Source of the DNA: Purshia tridentata
Lineage: Eukaryota; Streptophyta; Magnoliopsida; Rosales; Rosaceae
Direction: 5' to 3'
DNA length: 33,600 nt
Assembly: GCA_003254885.1 (NCBI GenBank)
Contig: QANT01006958.1
Location: 1 to 33,600, forward strand
Part shown: positions 10,052 to 20,686 of the stretch, piece by piece
Position numbering within the stretch: position 1 is the stretch's first letter
Layout: every line of letters starts with the position of its first letter
The notes under the pieces: model-generated
Seen by the model: the letters and a program-made list of their open reading frames with translations, nothing else
Database searches by the model: none
What the model was told of the DNA's origin: nothing
Made by a program: the position numbers and the translations under genes

Positions 10052-12872
10052 ATGAAGTGTTTCTACTACTTCAAGGACAAATCTAGGAGCAGGGAACAAA
10101 GATCAGCCCCAGAGCTGAAAGAACAAAGGAAATCTGATTATTCAGGAGGTGATAGGGTCATTAAGTCTTCCTGTTCAGCAAATTCACCACGTAGTATACC
10201 AGAAATGTATGAAGAAAAGGCTCATAATTTGAGGGTATTTACTTTCCCAGAGCTCAGGCATGCAACAAACGATTTCAGTAGGCTGCTTAAGATTGGAGAA
10301 GGTGGATTTGGGAATGTCTATAAAGCTTTAATCAAGCCTGCTGATGGCAAGGGCGATCCAGTAGCAGTTGCCATTAAAAAGCTTAACAATGATGGCTTAC
10401 AGGTATGGGGTAGCATCTTCATATTAATTGAATTGTTAAAGAATGTGATTAAGAGTTTTCCTTTCTAATTTTGGTACTCATATTTAATTTGGTTAATTAA
10501 GATACATTTGTTGACTTCTTCTCAATGAATATTTAAGCTAAAAATATTTGAACTGCTCTCTAGAATGTTTTTAGTTGAGTCCTTACGTCTCCTTACTATC
10601 CTCTCTTTACATTTCTTATTTCTATTCCAGCTTATGTTTTTTATAAAGTAATATTGATATTTTGATGCTAAGGAGTGGAATTTTTTGTCTTTTTAAGCAC
10701 AGTGGGTCACAATGTTTTCCCTTAGCAAATCTGTATCCACCTGTTTTCCATACTGAATTTATTTTCACATGGATATTAAAAAAATCTGCCGATACACCTT
10801 CAATATTATGGCATGCTTCAACCAGTTTATATGCTTTGTGTACCGCACCACCCAAACCAGTCTTTGTAAATTGTTTAATGCTAACTCAGCATCCTTGTCA
10901 TGTGAATAATGTAATTTTTTTTGTTTTTTTGGGCTAGGGAGTGAGCCACTTTTCCAATTAAGTTTTTTGTTTTTCTTATAATTATCTGTTCCTCATGTAG
11001 GGTCATAAACAATGGGTAGCAGAAGTTCAGTTTCTCAGTGTTGTGGAGCACCCAAACCTTGTCAAACTAATAGGATACTGTGCTGTGGATGGAGAAAGAG
11101 GGATTCAACGACTACTTGTCTATGAATATATGCCAAACAGAAGTTTAGAGGATCATCTATTTAGCAAGGCATACCCAACTCTTCCTTGGGATACAAGATT
11201 ACAGATAATACTTGGAGCAGCTCAGGGACTGGCTTATCTGCATGAAGGATTGGAAGTTCAGGTTTGCTCTAAACATTGATTTTAAACGTCAGTTGCTACA
11301 TACAAACACAAAATATTTTCCTTGGAGGATAAAGTCAGTTGGTCAACTCCCAACTCTTTTATCGATGTTGTTGGGGATATCCAGGTTCTGAGCTAGAGCT
11401 TGTTGGCATGAGGCATATATTGAGCATGTACTCAACTACTCATGCCAGATTATATACTTTCTCCTGGGGTAGATCTACATTCACTTCTCGGGGTGGGGCA
11501 GATGTCCATAATTTGAGAAAATACTTTCTTCCTTTGCATAAGGTTAACCCTGAAAATGTTTGTGGTTATCATCCATCATTCCACCTTGATTATTCATGTA
11601 TGCCCTACTCTCTGAACCCCCTAACCTGAAAATGCACGCCTCTGAAATTTTCTCTGTGGTTGACGGCTGCTCTAAGCCACACTAAAACGGAACTGTTCCA
11701 TTAGTTTATTCTCTACATCTTCTGCTTCATATTATATTCAGCACTAAAGCTTAGTCTTAAACATTGTTCTGATTTTTCTTATGCTATTGATGAAGGTAAT
11801 ATTTCGAGATTTTAAATGTTCAAATGTGTTACTGAATGAGGATTTTAAGCCGAAGCTCTCAGACTTTGGGCTTGCTAGGGAGGGGCCAATGGTTGGCCAT
11901 ACTCATGTTTCAACTGCAGTAAGTTTTGTGTGCACTTATTTCTCACTAGCATTTGTGGGTTGCATCAGGTCCCAGCTTGTTACTGATTCAAAGGCATACA
12001 TACAATAAATTCATGATAAAAATGACAAAGTTTTATACTGCAATAGTTAAAAGTTTAGAATTAATGTGAGATAAACTCTGGAAAATTCTATAAAGAAGTC
12101 AAGTGAGAGACAAGCAGTGCATTATAGGCAAAAAACTTTAAAGCAAGGAACCTATGCATGCTGCTTAATTCATATTACAACTGTTAATGAATGAACTTGG
12201 AAAGTTACAGCATCAAATGCAATGAAAAGGAGAACAGTCAAAATTATCTACAACATTTCAAATAGACAAGACAGAAATTTTAAAGACTATTATAATGCTA
12301 ATGGGAATTTATTCCATGACCAGGTAGTGGGGACATATGGGTATGCAGCTCCAGATTACATTGAGACAGGCCATCTCACAGCAAAGAGTGATGTATGGAG
12401 TTTCGGCGTTGTTCTGTATGAGATTCTTACAGGCAGGCGATCACTGGAGAGAAACCGCCCGAGAACAGAACAGAAACTGTTGGACTGGGTGAAACAGTTC
12501 CCTCCTGATAGCAAAAAGTTTGGCTTGATGATGGATCCCCGACTCGAAAACCAGTATTCTACCCGTGCAGCAAGAAAAATTGCAAGGTTGGCTGAGAGTT
12601 GTCTGTCAAAGAGTGCAAAAGATCGGCCAAAAATGGGTCAGGTAGTAGACACATTGAAGCAGATTATCAAAGAGTCGGAAGAAGGAAACCCATCTGAGAG
12701 AAGTCCCGAGTCCTTTGAAAGTGTCCAAGTTGACTCAGAAGCAAAGCTGCATCAACTGGGGGCCTCAGAGTCATGGAAAAGACGAATGACTCACCTGGCA
12801 AAACTAGGTGAGCATGTGGAGAGTGCTAGTAGAAGAAGATTCATGATTATGCAGAGGGCAAAGGTGACTTGA
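10052..12872 (+). CDS. Receptor-like cytoplasmic kinase, RLCK VII (PBL19/PCRK-like)
   Basis: Four exons at 10052-10402, 11001-11261, 11796-11918 and 12324-12872 all join in phase 0 and encode 427 aa. Residues 1-60 are a serine-rich, charged leader with Cys at position 3 but no Gly2, so palmitoylation is possible and N-myristoylation is not. The kinase domain follows: glycine loop GEGGFGNVY (82-90), VAIKK with catalytic Lys109, alpha-C Glu125, catalytic loop FRDFKCSN with Asp209, DFG at 227-229, the segment [12 protein letters not shown] (246-257) and DRPKM. The FRDFK catalytic loop and the MKCF start are typical of the Arabidopsis PBL19, PBL20, PBL39 and PBL40 group. These act beneath pattern-recognition receptors at the plasma membrane in immune signalling. 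It has the arginine before the catalytic Asp, so it is an RD kinase and should be active. One oddity is Asp256 in place of the usual Glu of the APE motif. The immune role is inferred from the family. Confidence 0.92.
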
Positions 12873-14738
12873 TAATAATTCGTCCAACATTGTTGGATTT
12901 TGTTCCACTTGTACAAGTAAAAATTTTATGTAATAGGTCTAAACACTGTTGATGGAGAAGTTTTTTTTTTTTCTTTTTTCCCACTGGTAGGGTATAAATT
13001 ATAATGACTTCTCTTTTTCTTTTCTTTTTTTCTGAGAATGAGGATGGCAAATTGACTTGTTGAGGACCCTTCACTGAAAATGGAACCTGTTGTCGAAATT
13101 CGTTGGTTAGAATTGTCGTGAATGCCATTAGACAATTACAATGTTGGTTCTGTGGGAATCAGTCTTCTCCATGTGGACCATGTATATATAATAGGTGATT
13201 TGCTGAGAATTTGTATGCTAGGATCGTTTTTCCTTTTCCTTTCATTGCTATTTTAACGGATGAATGGTTTTTTTTTTTTTTTGCTACATGTAACGGATAC
13301 ATGGTTAAAGACTTAAAATTACCCACCAAGAGAGAGAGCGAGCTTGCATAAAATTTCTGTTTTGGAATTGTTGAAAGAAAATAAAAATTACAGGCTAATC
13401 CCCTTCAACTTTTGGTCACCAAGCTAGACCACATACAATTCCGAGAAATTCTGTTTTTGGTGAGAATCCAATTCTAGAAGTTAAGACATGAGTTATAGGG
13501 ACCATATTTTTGGATGGATAATGTTGTACAAGGCAATAGTTTTTCAACAACTTATGTGGCAAGCTAACATGTGAAGAGGTGTTTTTGGAAAATATGATAA
13601 TGTGGTATGGCTATATCATGTGCCATATAGTTTGGTACTGGTACCGTACAATCTTGTAGACTTGTTCACAAAGTTACACCAGTATAATCTTGGGTAAGAG
13701 TATTCATAACCCATTGCCCATAGAGGATTTCCCGGAATTCCAAGAAAGAACAACAACAACAAGAACAACAGAGCAACAACAACAACCAGAGCAAACTCCT
13801 TCTGATGTGCTCTCTCAGCAACCATCTACTCAAAACTGAACCTCATGCTCTCTCCCTGTTGATCCCAGTCAAATGATTGGTGGCATCATTAAAACTGTTG
13901 CTTTTGGAAATTTGAGGTAGTTGCTGTATACCATGCAGAGTTCCTTGCATAATGTCAAAAGCTTTTGGAACTTCAAAGAAAATGAGATGATCCAAGTACC
14001 GACTTGAAAAACTCCAGAGAATTCCAAGGAGACAATGCAGGCCCCAAGCGGCTAAAGAAACCTGCCAGACTCTGACGTTGTTCTCTGCAGCTTTCTCTCA
14101 GATCTGCATAGCAAATTCCCTTGGGTGTGGTTCCTGATTTTCAGTTTTCTTGGACAACAGGATACAAACAATTATCATCTCATCAATATGTACTTTTCTG
14201 ACCAAATAAAATATGAATGTATCCTTGGTGAATTTTGAATGGTGCACAAAAAGTCATGTTATTGTGGTTCATTATGGTTCCACAATTAGCAGTGTGTAAA
14301 AAATGGTCACAGCAACTGGATCTTCCTTTCTCCTAAGGTTTGTAGGTTGGCTCCTCTTATGGGTTTTCTACATATGCAGTTGTTCAGCCACACCATTGAC
14401 AAAATTAATGTTAACACACAATTGACCACTTCATATGATCTAAAAGTTAGCATTACACCTCTTTTATTAACTCAGTCCTGGTAAAAGTGATGAAAAGCAA
14501 TAATCCATACCTGGCCCTAATGCGCCCATTTTCCATGGAACATTGGCATGCACGGAATTTCGTCCAACACTTGCAGTGTGTACATAATTCCGAGGGCTTT
14601 ACTTCTTCATGATTGATGCTGCTTGTATTTTGTTGCCACGGGATACATATACGTGAGACCGGAAGGGACCTCACTCATGATAACATGAGAATGTCCCAGA
14701 TCATAATAATTGTAGTGAAAACTGAACTAAATCAACTT
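12873..14738. other. 3' regions between converging genes; CAA-rich repeat
   Basis: The kinase (+) and PPR (-) genes converge here, so much of this is probably 3' UTR and spacer. Poly-T and T-rich runs occur at 12961-12980 and 13267-13282. An imperfect (CAA)n tract lies at 13749-13787. An open frame at 14453-14674 (-), just downstream of the PPR stop, has several cysteines but no recognisable domain and is not called. Confidence 0.5.
13749..13787. repeat. Imperfect (CAA)n microsatellite
   Basis: Repeated AAC/CAA triplets with a few interruptions are read directly from the sequence, in the spacer between the converging kinase and PPR genes. Confidence 0.8.
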
Positions 14739-17330
14739 TCAGGAGCCATTAAAATCAATTAATTTAATAGGATTTTGTCTTGCATCTCTGCAAGGTTTAT
14801 GTCTACATAAATAATCATATGTAATGTACATGAGGAAATCCAGGAAGAGGCTTTTTTCAGGTGCTTCACTTGAAATCACAGAATTTTCTTGCATATTGTG
14901 ATATGCTCTGTCCAATATTGTATAGGTAACTTCATCAAAACTAAAGGAACACTCGCTCAACTTCTGACCCCACATTAGGGCCCTCTCAGGCATCCCCTGC
15001 TTGCAGAACTGAGACAACAATACATTAGCTGTGACAATATTTGGAAGAAAGGCCAACTTAAGCAATTTAGCAGTTAAAATCATTGCCCGATCCAGTATGT
15101 CAATACAAACACCATTCATCATAGTGTTGTATGTTACTGTGTTTGGAACAACACCTCTCGAAACAAGCTCATCCAGCATCATCACAGCTTCATTTATTTT
15201 TCGAATACTACAAAAACCATGCATGCGTATATTATAGGTTGTGATATCTGGTTCCCACCCACTGGCATACATTTTATATACAAACTCATCTGCTCCAACC
15301 ATGTCAAATGCTTTACAATAACCACCAATTAAGGTATTGTAAGTGATAATATCTGGCGTTAACCCAGTTCGGTACATGTCCATGAATGTATCAATTGCTG
15401 ACTTCATTCTCCCCTGTCTACAGAAACCATTAATGATCATATTAAAGGTAAAGATATCCGGAAGAAGACCCTTTTGCCTCATCTCTCTCTCCAACTTCAA
15501 AGCATCACTCAACTTCCCACAGTTGCAAAACCCACCAATCAAAGAATTATAGACGAAATTATTGGGCACAAACCCTTTCTTTGTCATATCTAGAAACATA
15601 TCATATGCTTCTTCCACTAGACCAGATTTACATAGTCCATTGATAAATGCTGAAAAGGCAACAACATCAGGACATATCCCTCTTCCTTCCATCTCATTCC
15701 ACAAACTTTGAGCCCCATCTAAATCACCCATCCTAAAGTACCCATCCAAAAGCACTGTGAAAGCAGCTTTTCTGATAGGGAACCCCTTCTCTACCATCTT
15801 ACACAAAAGCTCTCTCGCTTCTTGCAGGTTCCCCTTCTTGGATAAACCCATAAGCAAGGAAATACATGTAGTAGATGAAGGAGTTACACCAAATGTAATC
15901 ATAAACTTATAGGCCTTATAGGCATTTTCTTCTAACCCTACTCTGCTACAAGCTGCAATAATTGAGTTGAATGCGACCGCACTTAGAGGCAATCCTTTTT
16001 CTAGCATGTCCTCTAAAAATTCCATGGCATCGTCCAACCGACCTGCCCAACATAACCCAGAAACCAAGATATCATACAATGAAGAATCTGTAAGCAATCC
16101 TGACACAGATAAATCCCTCAACAACCTGTCTCCGTCCTCTTCCCTTCCATACTTGTAATTCCCTGCAATCAAGATATTAAAGGTTATGCCATCAGGAGTT
16201 ATGCCCTTGTTCCTCATTTCTTCATAAAGCATGTTTGCCTGACCAATGTCCCTTGCCTTAACATACCCATCCATCATGGTATTGTATATTATGTTATTTG
16301 GAGAAACACCCATATCTGGGATCCCATCAAAAATCCTCCTTGCTTCCACCATATTTCCCTCCTTACATAAGGCATTTATGACTGTACTAAATGTAACAAT
16401 GCTCGGTTTACATCCCCTTTCAATCATCAAATGCACCCAATTAAGTGCATCATTTGTCTGCCCCCTCCCACAATTTGTATTGATTACAATGTTATATGCA
16501 AAAACATCCGGTTCACACTGGAATTTCCACATTACATGTAACAAACTCTCTCCTACTCTAGGCAAACCTTTTCTAGAAAACCCTAGAATCATCTCATTAA
16601 AAGTATAACTACATGGGTGAGGCCCTTTCCGAATCATATCCCTGAACACCTTCCACACACTACCATAATCACCAATCCTAATCAACAACCTGAACATAAT
16701 AGCAATTGCTGACAAACTCGGAAACACTCCCACCTCCCTCATCCTACTCACAATCTCCAACGCCTTGCAACCCATTTCTGCATTCAAGAAGCCCCTCATA
16801 AGCGTATCAAGAACTGAGAAATCCGACTCGTATTCCCAATGACCTGCCCACATAAACCCCACTAAATCTCTACTCCTACTCGGCCCAATTCTCGCAATTA
16901 CACAGGATACCACATCCTGAGCTAGATACCGCAGATTCTCCGCCGCCAAAACATGAGCAGCTACGCAACACGACTTCAAAACTTGTTCATTATCATCTCT
17001 AAAGGCTAATTTAAAGAACCCAAATGCAGTTTCTCTTGAACCTAATAGTTTCATGACTTTTACTAGAAAGAATGGGCAAAAGCCCCTACAAAAGCCCTTC
17101 AAAACATACCCTTGTTGGTTCTTTATTATTCTGGACAACCCAACAGTGACTTTACGCCTTTCATTGGAGTTTACAGAGCTCAAGGATTTGGATTTTGGGT
17201 TCTTAGCAAATGGCAAAAACTGAGTGAAATAATCAAAGCTTTGAGAGCTTGTTATAAAGGTTCGAGAAGAGTTGAGCGTGTGATAGTGTACCTTGAGAGC
17301 AGGATGCACGCGACGCAGGTCAGCGGACAT
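14739..17330 (-). CDS. P-class pentatricopeptide repeat protein, organelle RNA-binding
   Basis: A single uninterrupted 863-codon frame, as is usual for plant PPR genes. Residues 1-60 are rich in Ser, Asn, Arg and Lys and poor in acids, consistent with an organelle (probably mitochondrial) transit peptide. Sixteen consecutive 35-residue repeats run from residue 241 to 799, recognisable by patterns such as TYNTLIGGYCK and ending in a PD or PN turn. Two degenerate repeats lie before them (171-240) and a partial one after. The repeat at 731-764 is one residue short. All repeats are P type. There is no E, E+ or DYW extension, so it is not an editing factor of the DYW type. P-class proteins bind one organelle transcript and act in its stabilisation, splicing, processing or translation. 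The particular target cannot be read from homology here. The start codon chosen is the first ATG of the frame and gives a sensible transit peptide. Confidence 0.93.
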   Translation of the reverse strand: MSADLRRVHPALKVHYHTLNSSRTFITSSQSFDYFTQFLPFAKNPKSKSLSSVNSNERRKVTVGLSRIIKNQQGYVLKGFCRGFCPFFLVKVMKLLGSRETAFGFFKLAFRDDNEQVLKSCCVAAHVLAAENLRYLAQDVVSCVIARIGPSRSRDLVGFMWAGHWEYESDFSVLDTLMRGFLNAEMGCKALEIVSRMREVGVFPSLSAIAIMFRLLIRIGDYGSVWKVFRDMIRKGPHPCSYTFNEMILGFSRKGLPRVGESLLHVMWKFQCEPDVFAYNIVINTNCGRGQTNDALNWVHLMIERGCKPSIVTFSTVINALCKEGNMVEARRIFDGIPDMGVSPNNIIYNTMMDGYVKARDIGQANMLYEEMRNKGITPDGITFNILIAGNYKYGREEDGDRLLRDLSVSGLLTDSSLYDILVSGLCWAGRLDDAMEFLEDMLEKGLPLSAVAFNSIIAACSRVGLEENAYKAYKFMITFGVTPSSTTCISLLMGLSKKGNLQEARELLCKMVEKGFPIRKAAFTVLLDGYFRMGDLDGAQSLWNEMEGRGICPDVVAFSAFINGLCKSGLVEEAYDMFLDMTKKGFVPNNFVYNSLIGGFCNCGKLSDALKLEREMRQKGLLPDIFTFNMIINGFCRQGRMKSAIDTFMDMYRTGLTPDIITYNTLIGGYCKAFDMVGADEFVYKMYASGWEPDITTYNIRMHGFCSIRKINEAVMMLDELVSRGVVPNTVTYNTMMNGVCIDILDRAMILTAKLLKLAFLPNIVTANVLLSQFCKQGMPERALMWGQKLSECSFSFDEVTYTILDRAYHNMQENSVISSEAPEKSLFLDFLMYITYDYLCRHKPCRDARQNPIKLIDFNGS

Positions 17331-17570
17331 CGGAAGTTGGCCGGAGAGCAGCAGCTTTTAAACTGGGAGCCCCAAATGAGGGTCGGGTGTTTGGTGGGTC
17401 GCGAGGGGACTAACATTGTAGTGAGTAGGCAAGTAGACATAGCGGGAGAGAGAGTTTGGGAGTTGGAGTTGGGCAGTGAGAAAGAAATGGGCTTTTGGGG
17501 CAAGGAACAAAATTGGGCTTTGGAATTTGGACTAGGGCTCTGTTCAGATTTCTTGTTGAGTCCAAATATT

Positions 17571-17639
17571 GACCTAGCAGCTAGCATCACAATTTTATTT
17601 CCTCCTTTTTCTCTTTCCAATTACGGATGTATATACTTA
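17571..17639. repeat. 69-bp direct repeat, left copy
   Basis: Identical over 69 bases to 18598-18666. The right copy begins immediately after the single undetermined base at 18597. This lies upstream of the PPR gene. It is best read as the overlapping end of two assembly contigs that were not merged. Confidence 0.85.
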
Positions 17640-18596
17640 GGGAATTTCTATTTATACCCAACAATCTTCTTTTGTTACCCAATTTCTTAATTTACTCAAC
17701 ATCCAACTTTTTCAAATCAGTTTTTTCTTATTTTACCCAATCTCAATTACCATATTACCCTTATTAATAGATACCCAACCCTTTATTTTAATTTTCTCTC
17801 CTTACCCATAATTTTACACACATACCCAACAATAATAAATTTCTCTCCCAACCCAAGCATTTACATTACACCCATACCCAACACCATACCTAATAGATAC
17901 CATATTCCCCTCACCACCATTAAATAGAACATCTAATCTCAGTCCTTAAGCTTTTTATTTGTTATTTTGGACAAATTAAACGTATTTTATGATGAGTTTA
18001 TTGTTTTTATATGAATTTTATCCATTGGTTTGAGTTTTTGGTGGATTTTTGGATTGGGATTCATTTATGCTGTCGGAAGTCATTCGGCTCTGGTCTGCCG
18101 AGTTCGTCGCAAATCTTCGGTTGGCATCAACCGAACATTTGTCATTTGTTCGGCCGGCTCCAACCGAACATTTCTCATTTGTTCGGCTGGCTCCAACCGA
18201 ACATTTGTCATTTGTTTGGCCGGCTCCAACCGAACATTGTAGTAGTGTTCGGTTCTGGTTCGCCGAACACATCCCGAACCAAAAATTTCTAAAACGTTTA
18301 AAACATAGAAAAATGCAAAAAAATTACACAAAATGCACGCATACATCATTTGGAGGCTCATAGGGTACGATTTTACCATTCATCTACCTAAAAACCCTTA
18401 TTTTGATGTTAGAGTTTAATTTGATGTTAGTGTAAATGTAAGAGAGGGTGTAAGTGTGAGAGAGGATGAGTGAGGATGGTTAGGTTAGGATTGATAAAGG
18501 AGTTGAGTATTATGTTGGGTATGGAAAGAAAATTTGATTTTTTAAAAGTTATAATTTGTCTTTAATGGTAATTTTACTAAGGGATAAAATGGTCCA
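17640..18596. other. Segment bounded by duplicated flanks; possible insertion or alternate haplotype
   Basis: About 957 bp between the two 69-bp repeats. The left part (17650-17900) is rich in 'tacccaa' words. The right part (18420-18530) is rich in 'gagagg' and 'gttgggtat', so the two ends have opposite strand bias, as in an element with strongly diverged long terminal inverted repeats. The centre holds a 33-bp tandem repeat. No transposase or other coding sequence is recognised, and the small open frames across the tandem repeat are by-products of its 33-bp period. Confidence 0.5.
18129..18238. repeat. 33-bp tandem repeat, 3.3 copies
   Basis: Copies start at 18129, 18162, 18195 and 18228 (partial). 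Each begins AACCGAACATT and contains CGGCCGGCTCC or a one-base variant. The block is much more GC- and CpG-rich than its surroundings. TTCGG and CCGAA words occur on both sides of the array (from about 18083 to 18278), so transcripts could fold locally. Confidence 0.9.
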
Positions 18597-18597
18597 N
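18597..18597. other. Undetermined base marking a probable scaffold join
   Basis: A single N directly precedes the second copy of a 69-bp sequence already seen at 17571-17639. This is what results when a scaffolder places overlapping contigs end to end with a minimal gap. Confidence 0.8.
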
Positions 18598-18666
18598 GAC
18601 CTAGCAGCTAGCATCACAATTTTATTTCCTCCTTTTTCTCTTTCCAATTACGGATGTATATACTTA
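18598..18666. repeat. 69-bp direct repeat, right copy
   Basis: Exact copy of 17571-17639. After it the sequence continues into ordinary intergenic DNA, whereas after the left copy it enters the 957-bp segment. The two contigs therefore differ in whether they carry that segment. Confidence 0.85.
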
Positions 18667-19927
18667 TTGCTTATGTGTTATCTCCCATCATGTGATAGGT
18701 TTATTTTTTATAGAAGAAAAGCCTATATTAAGAATCAAAATGTGTTGCATGACATACAAATTAAATATAATCCATGAGGAACGCAATGACATCTTGTAAT
18801 CAAGGTTGTTTACAGATATGTCACTTGATCAAACAAATATAGATAATAAGTGAATGCATCCATTACAAAACAGTTTTACTTCACAAGTTCAAACCCTCTA
18901 ATTATTTAGACCACAGTGATGATTAGTTTTATTAGAGTGGTGGTACCGATATGGCACATCTAGTATCATTGTACTTAATTGAATATCGTTGTCAATGAGA
19001 TATAAATTTAAAACATATAAGAGAGACTGAATGCCACTATACCAAAATTGTCATTGGCAAGAAAATTCTTTGATAAAGACTTGTTTGGAGGACTTGAGGT
19101 GTCCTTTGATAATGATTTTGTTTTATGCTTTCTAATTTGTTAAATGGAAAAGGTGTGGAAGAAAGGATGGAAAGATAAAAAATCATTGAGATGTTAAAAG
19201 ACTGAAGGAAATTTATATAAAAGTAGAACAAAAGGTAATTTTAAAATAATTGTTATTTTTAAGTTTTATATCGTCAACTATTCTACTATTTTCTCCTCCC
19301 TCACCTTTCTCAACTCCCTTCTCATACAACACTTTCATTTCCATCTTAAACCAGAAACCTCATTAAAAATCTTTCAACTCCCATTTTATCTTTTACCACT
19401 TAGATATTTCATAGACCTCAATGACTCTATCCCATCCATCATGCAATAAAACAAGAGAGGAAAGCCAGAAAGGCTTATTCAATGATGATAATAATTCTAC
19501 AATAGCCACCATAAAGGAGGAGACATGAAAAATGAAAATAGAAGATAACCAAGAGTTTGAACTTGAAATCAAGTCTCTTTGAAACTTTTCAATGCCTCAA
19601 AATCCTTTGAGAAAGTAAACATAGATCGTTACAAAATTTTACATAGGATGTTCTTCCTTGTAATTTGTAAACATAACAACAAAAACTGAACAAAAAACAA
19701 AACAAAATTCTTTGGTGGGTATTCTTAATTTCTTCTCCTTTTCCTATTACCCCAGTTGATCACCAGTTTCTCACCAGTTTCCTCCTCTGTACTTCCCCTC
19801 GATATAATTCCCACCTCATCTTTATAGATCACATGCTCAATTCCATGATCAAAGTTGATCACCTTCATGATATTGCCACGTGGAACTGAAAAAATATAAT
19901 AATTAATTTACAAATTCAACTTTCAGA
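18667..19927. other. Intergenic, downstream of the FLZ gene
   Basis: AT-rich, without recognisable genes or complete transposons. The last 200-300 bases before 19928 are likely to include the FLZ 3' UTR, since that gene reads leftward. Nothing else can be supported. Confidence 0.5.
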
Positions 19928-20553
19928 TCAGGCCACAGCAACAGTGCCTGTCCGTACAGTTTTGTTGGATGTGGAGTTCTTGTTGGGATCTGATTTTCTG
20001 AGGGATCCTGATCTGCTGGAAGAAGAAGAAGATGACATTTTCCAGCTCTTCTCCTTGGCCTCATCAAACTCTATTTGTTCTTGTCTACAATCTTTGCTAC
20101 AAAATGGTGTGTTTCCCCTGCAGAATTTCAATTCCCAAAGTACCCATTAGAATTTGACAAATTACACAGACATATAAAAAGTTGTACACAAATGGTGTGA
20201 TTCATAAATGTAAACACTATTGTTACAAAATAAACTGGCCGATTCATAATTAAAAAAGTGTTCAATATGACATACAAATTTCTTTATAACATATAGAACT
20301 TTTCCACAAAGATAGTGGTAACGATTTCTTAATGTGCTAAATTTAACTTTCTTGCCACCCAAACAAAACATGGAAAAAACTGAAAGCTATTAAAATTTGA
20401 AGAATTAGGTCATGAACTGCATGCTAACCTGTACATGAAGATGTCTGAGTTACACCCAAGTGGTTTCCTACAAAGAAAGCAAGCATCGAGGAAGTGAGGC
20501 TCATTCTGTTGATGATCCTCACAAGTATTGCGGGAGAACATGCCAGTCCTCAT
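19928..20553 (-). CDS. FLZ (FCS-like zinc finger, DUF581) protein
   Basis: Two exons, 20553-20429 and 20117-19928, join within an Arg codon (AG|G, GT-AG intron of 311 bp) to give 104 aa. Residues about 20-63 form a complete FLZ domain: [13 protein letters not shown], then [13 protein letters not shown] and [14 protein letters not shown]. The zinc ligands are in a C-x2-C (25 and 28), 19 residues, C-x3-C (48 and 52) arrangement. FLZ proteins are small plant adaptors that bind the SnRK1 energy-sensing kinase. The tail (about 64-104) is a low-complexity, basic, Ser/Thr-rich segment. I start at 20553 rather than the upstream in-frame ATG at 20670. A TATA-like box at 20677-20686 places transcription initiation downstream of the upper ATG, and the intervening codons look like 5' UTR. 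The upper start would only add 39 residues outside the domain. Confidence 0.9.
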
Positions 20554-20676
20554 ACTGAACACAAAAATTAAAGGAACTGACAGAAAGCTTGATTCACTGG
20601 TGCTTGTGAAACCTGGCAAGGGAAAGCTGAGAACAAAGTGAACCAGAGGGGAGGAGAATTGGATGGGCAATGTTGG

Positions 20677-20686
20677 AATATATAAG
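20677..20686 (-). promoter_or_regulatory. TATA box of the FLZ gene
   Basis: On the minus strand the sequence reads CTTATATATT. It is about 125 bp upstream of the chosen ATG, giving an expected start site near 20645-20650 and a 5' UTR of roughly 95 nt. It is the basis for rejecting the upstream ATG at 20670. Confidence 0.5.

Noticed and set aside
14453..14674. Cys-containing minus-strand frame downstream of the PPR gene
   Set aside because: No signal peptide, domain or splice partner is seen. It lies where the PPR 3' UTR is expected.
17112..17690. 192-aa open frame on the plus strand overlapping the PPR 5' end
   Set aside because: It is antisense to the PPR start, has no recognisable domain, and its right part is the duplicated contig end. 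The PPR frame explains the openness.
18011..18379. Several overlapping frames with repeated PTEHLSFVR-like or TNVRLEPAEQM-like units
   Set aside because: They arise because the 33-bp tandem repeat has no stop in several frames. Open repeats on both strands are a sign of a minisatellite, not a protein.
20551..20670. Upstream ATG extending the FLZ protein by 39 residues
   Set aside because: A TATA-like box sits directly next to it, so the transcript should begin downstream. The extra residues resemble translated leader.
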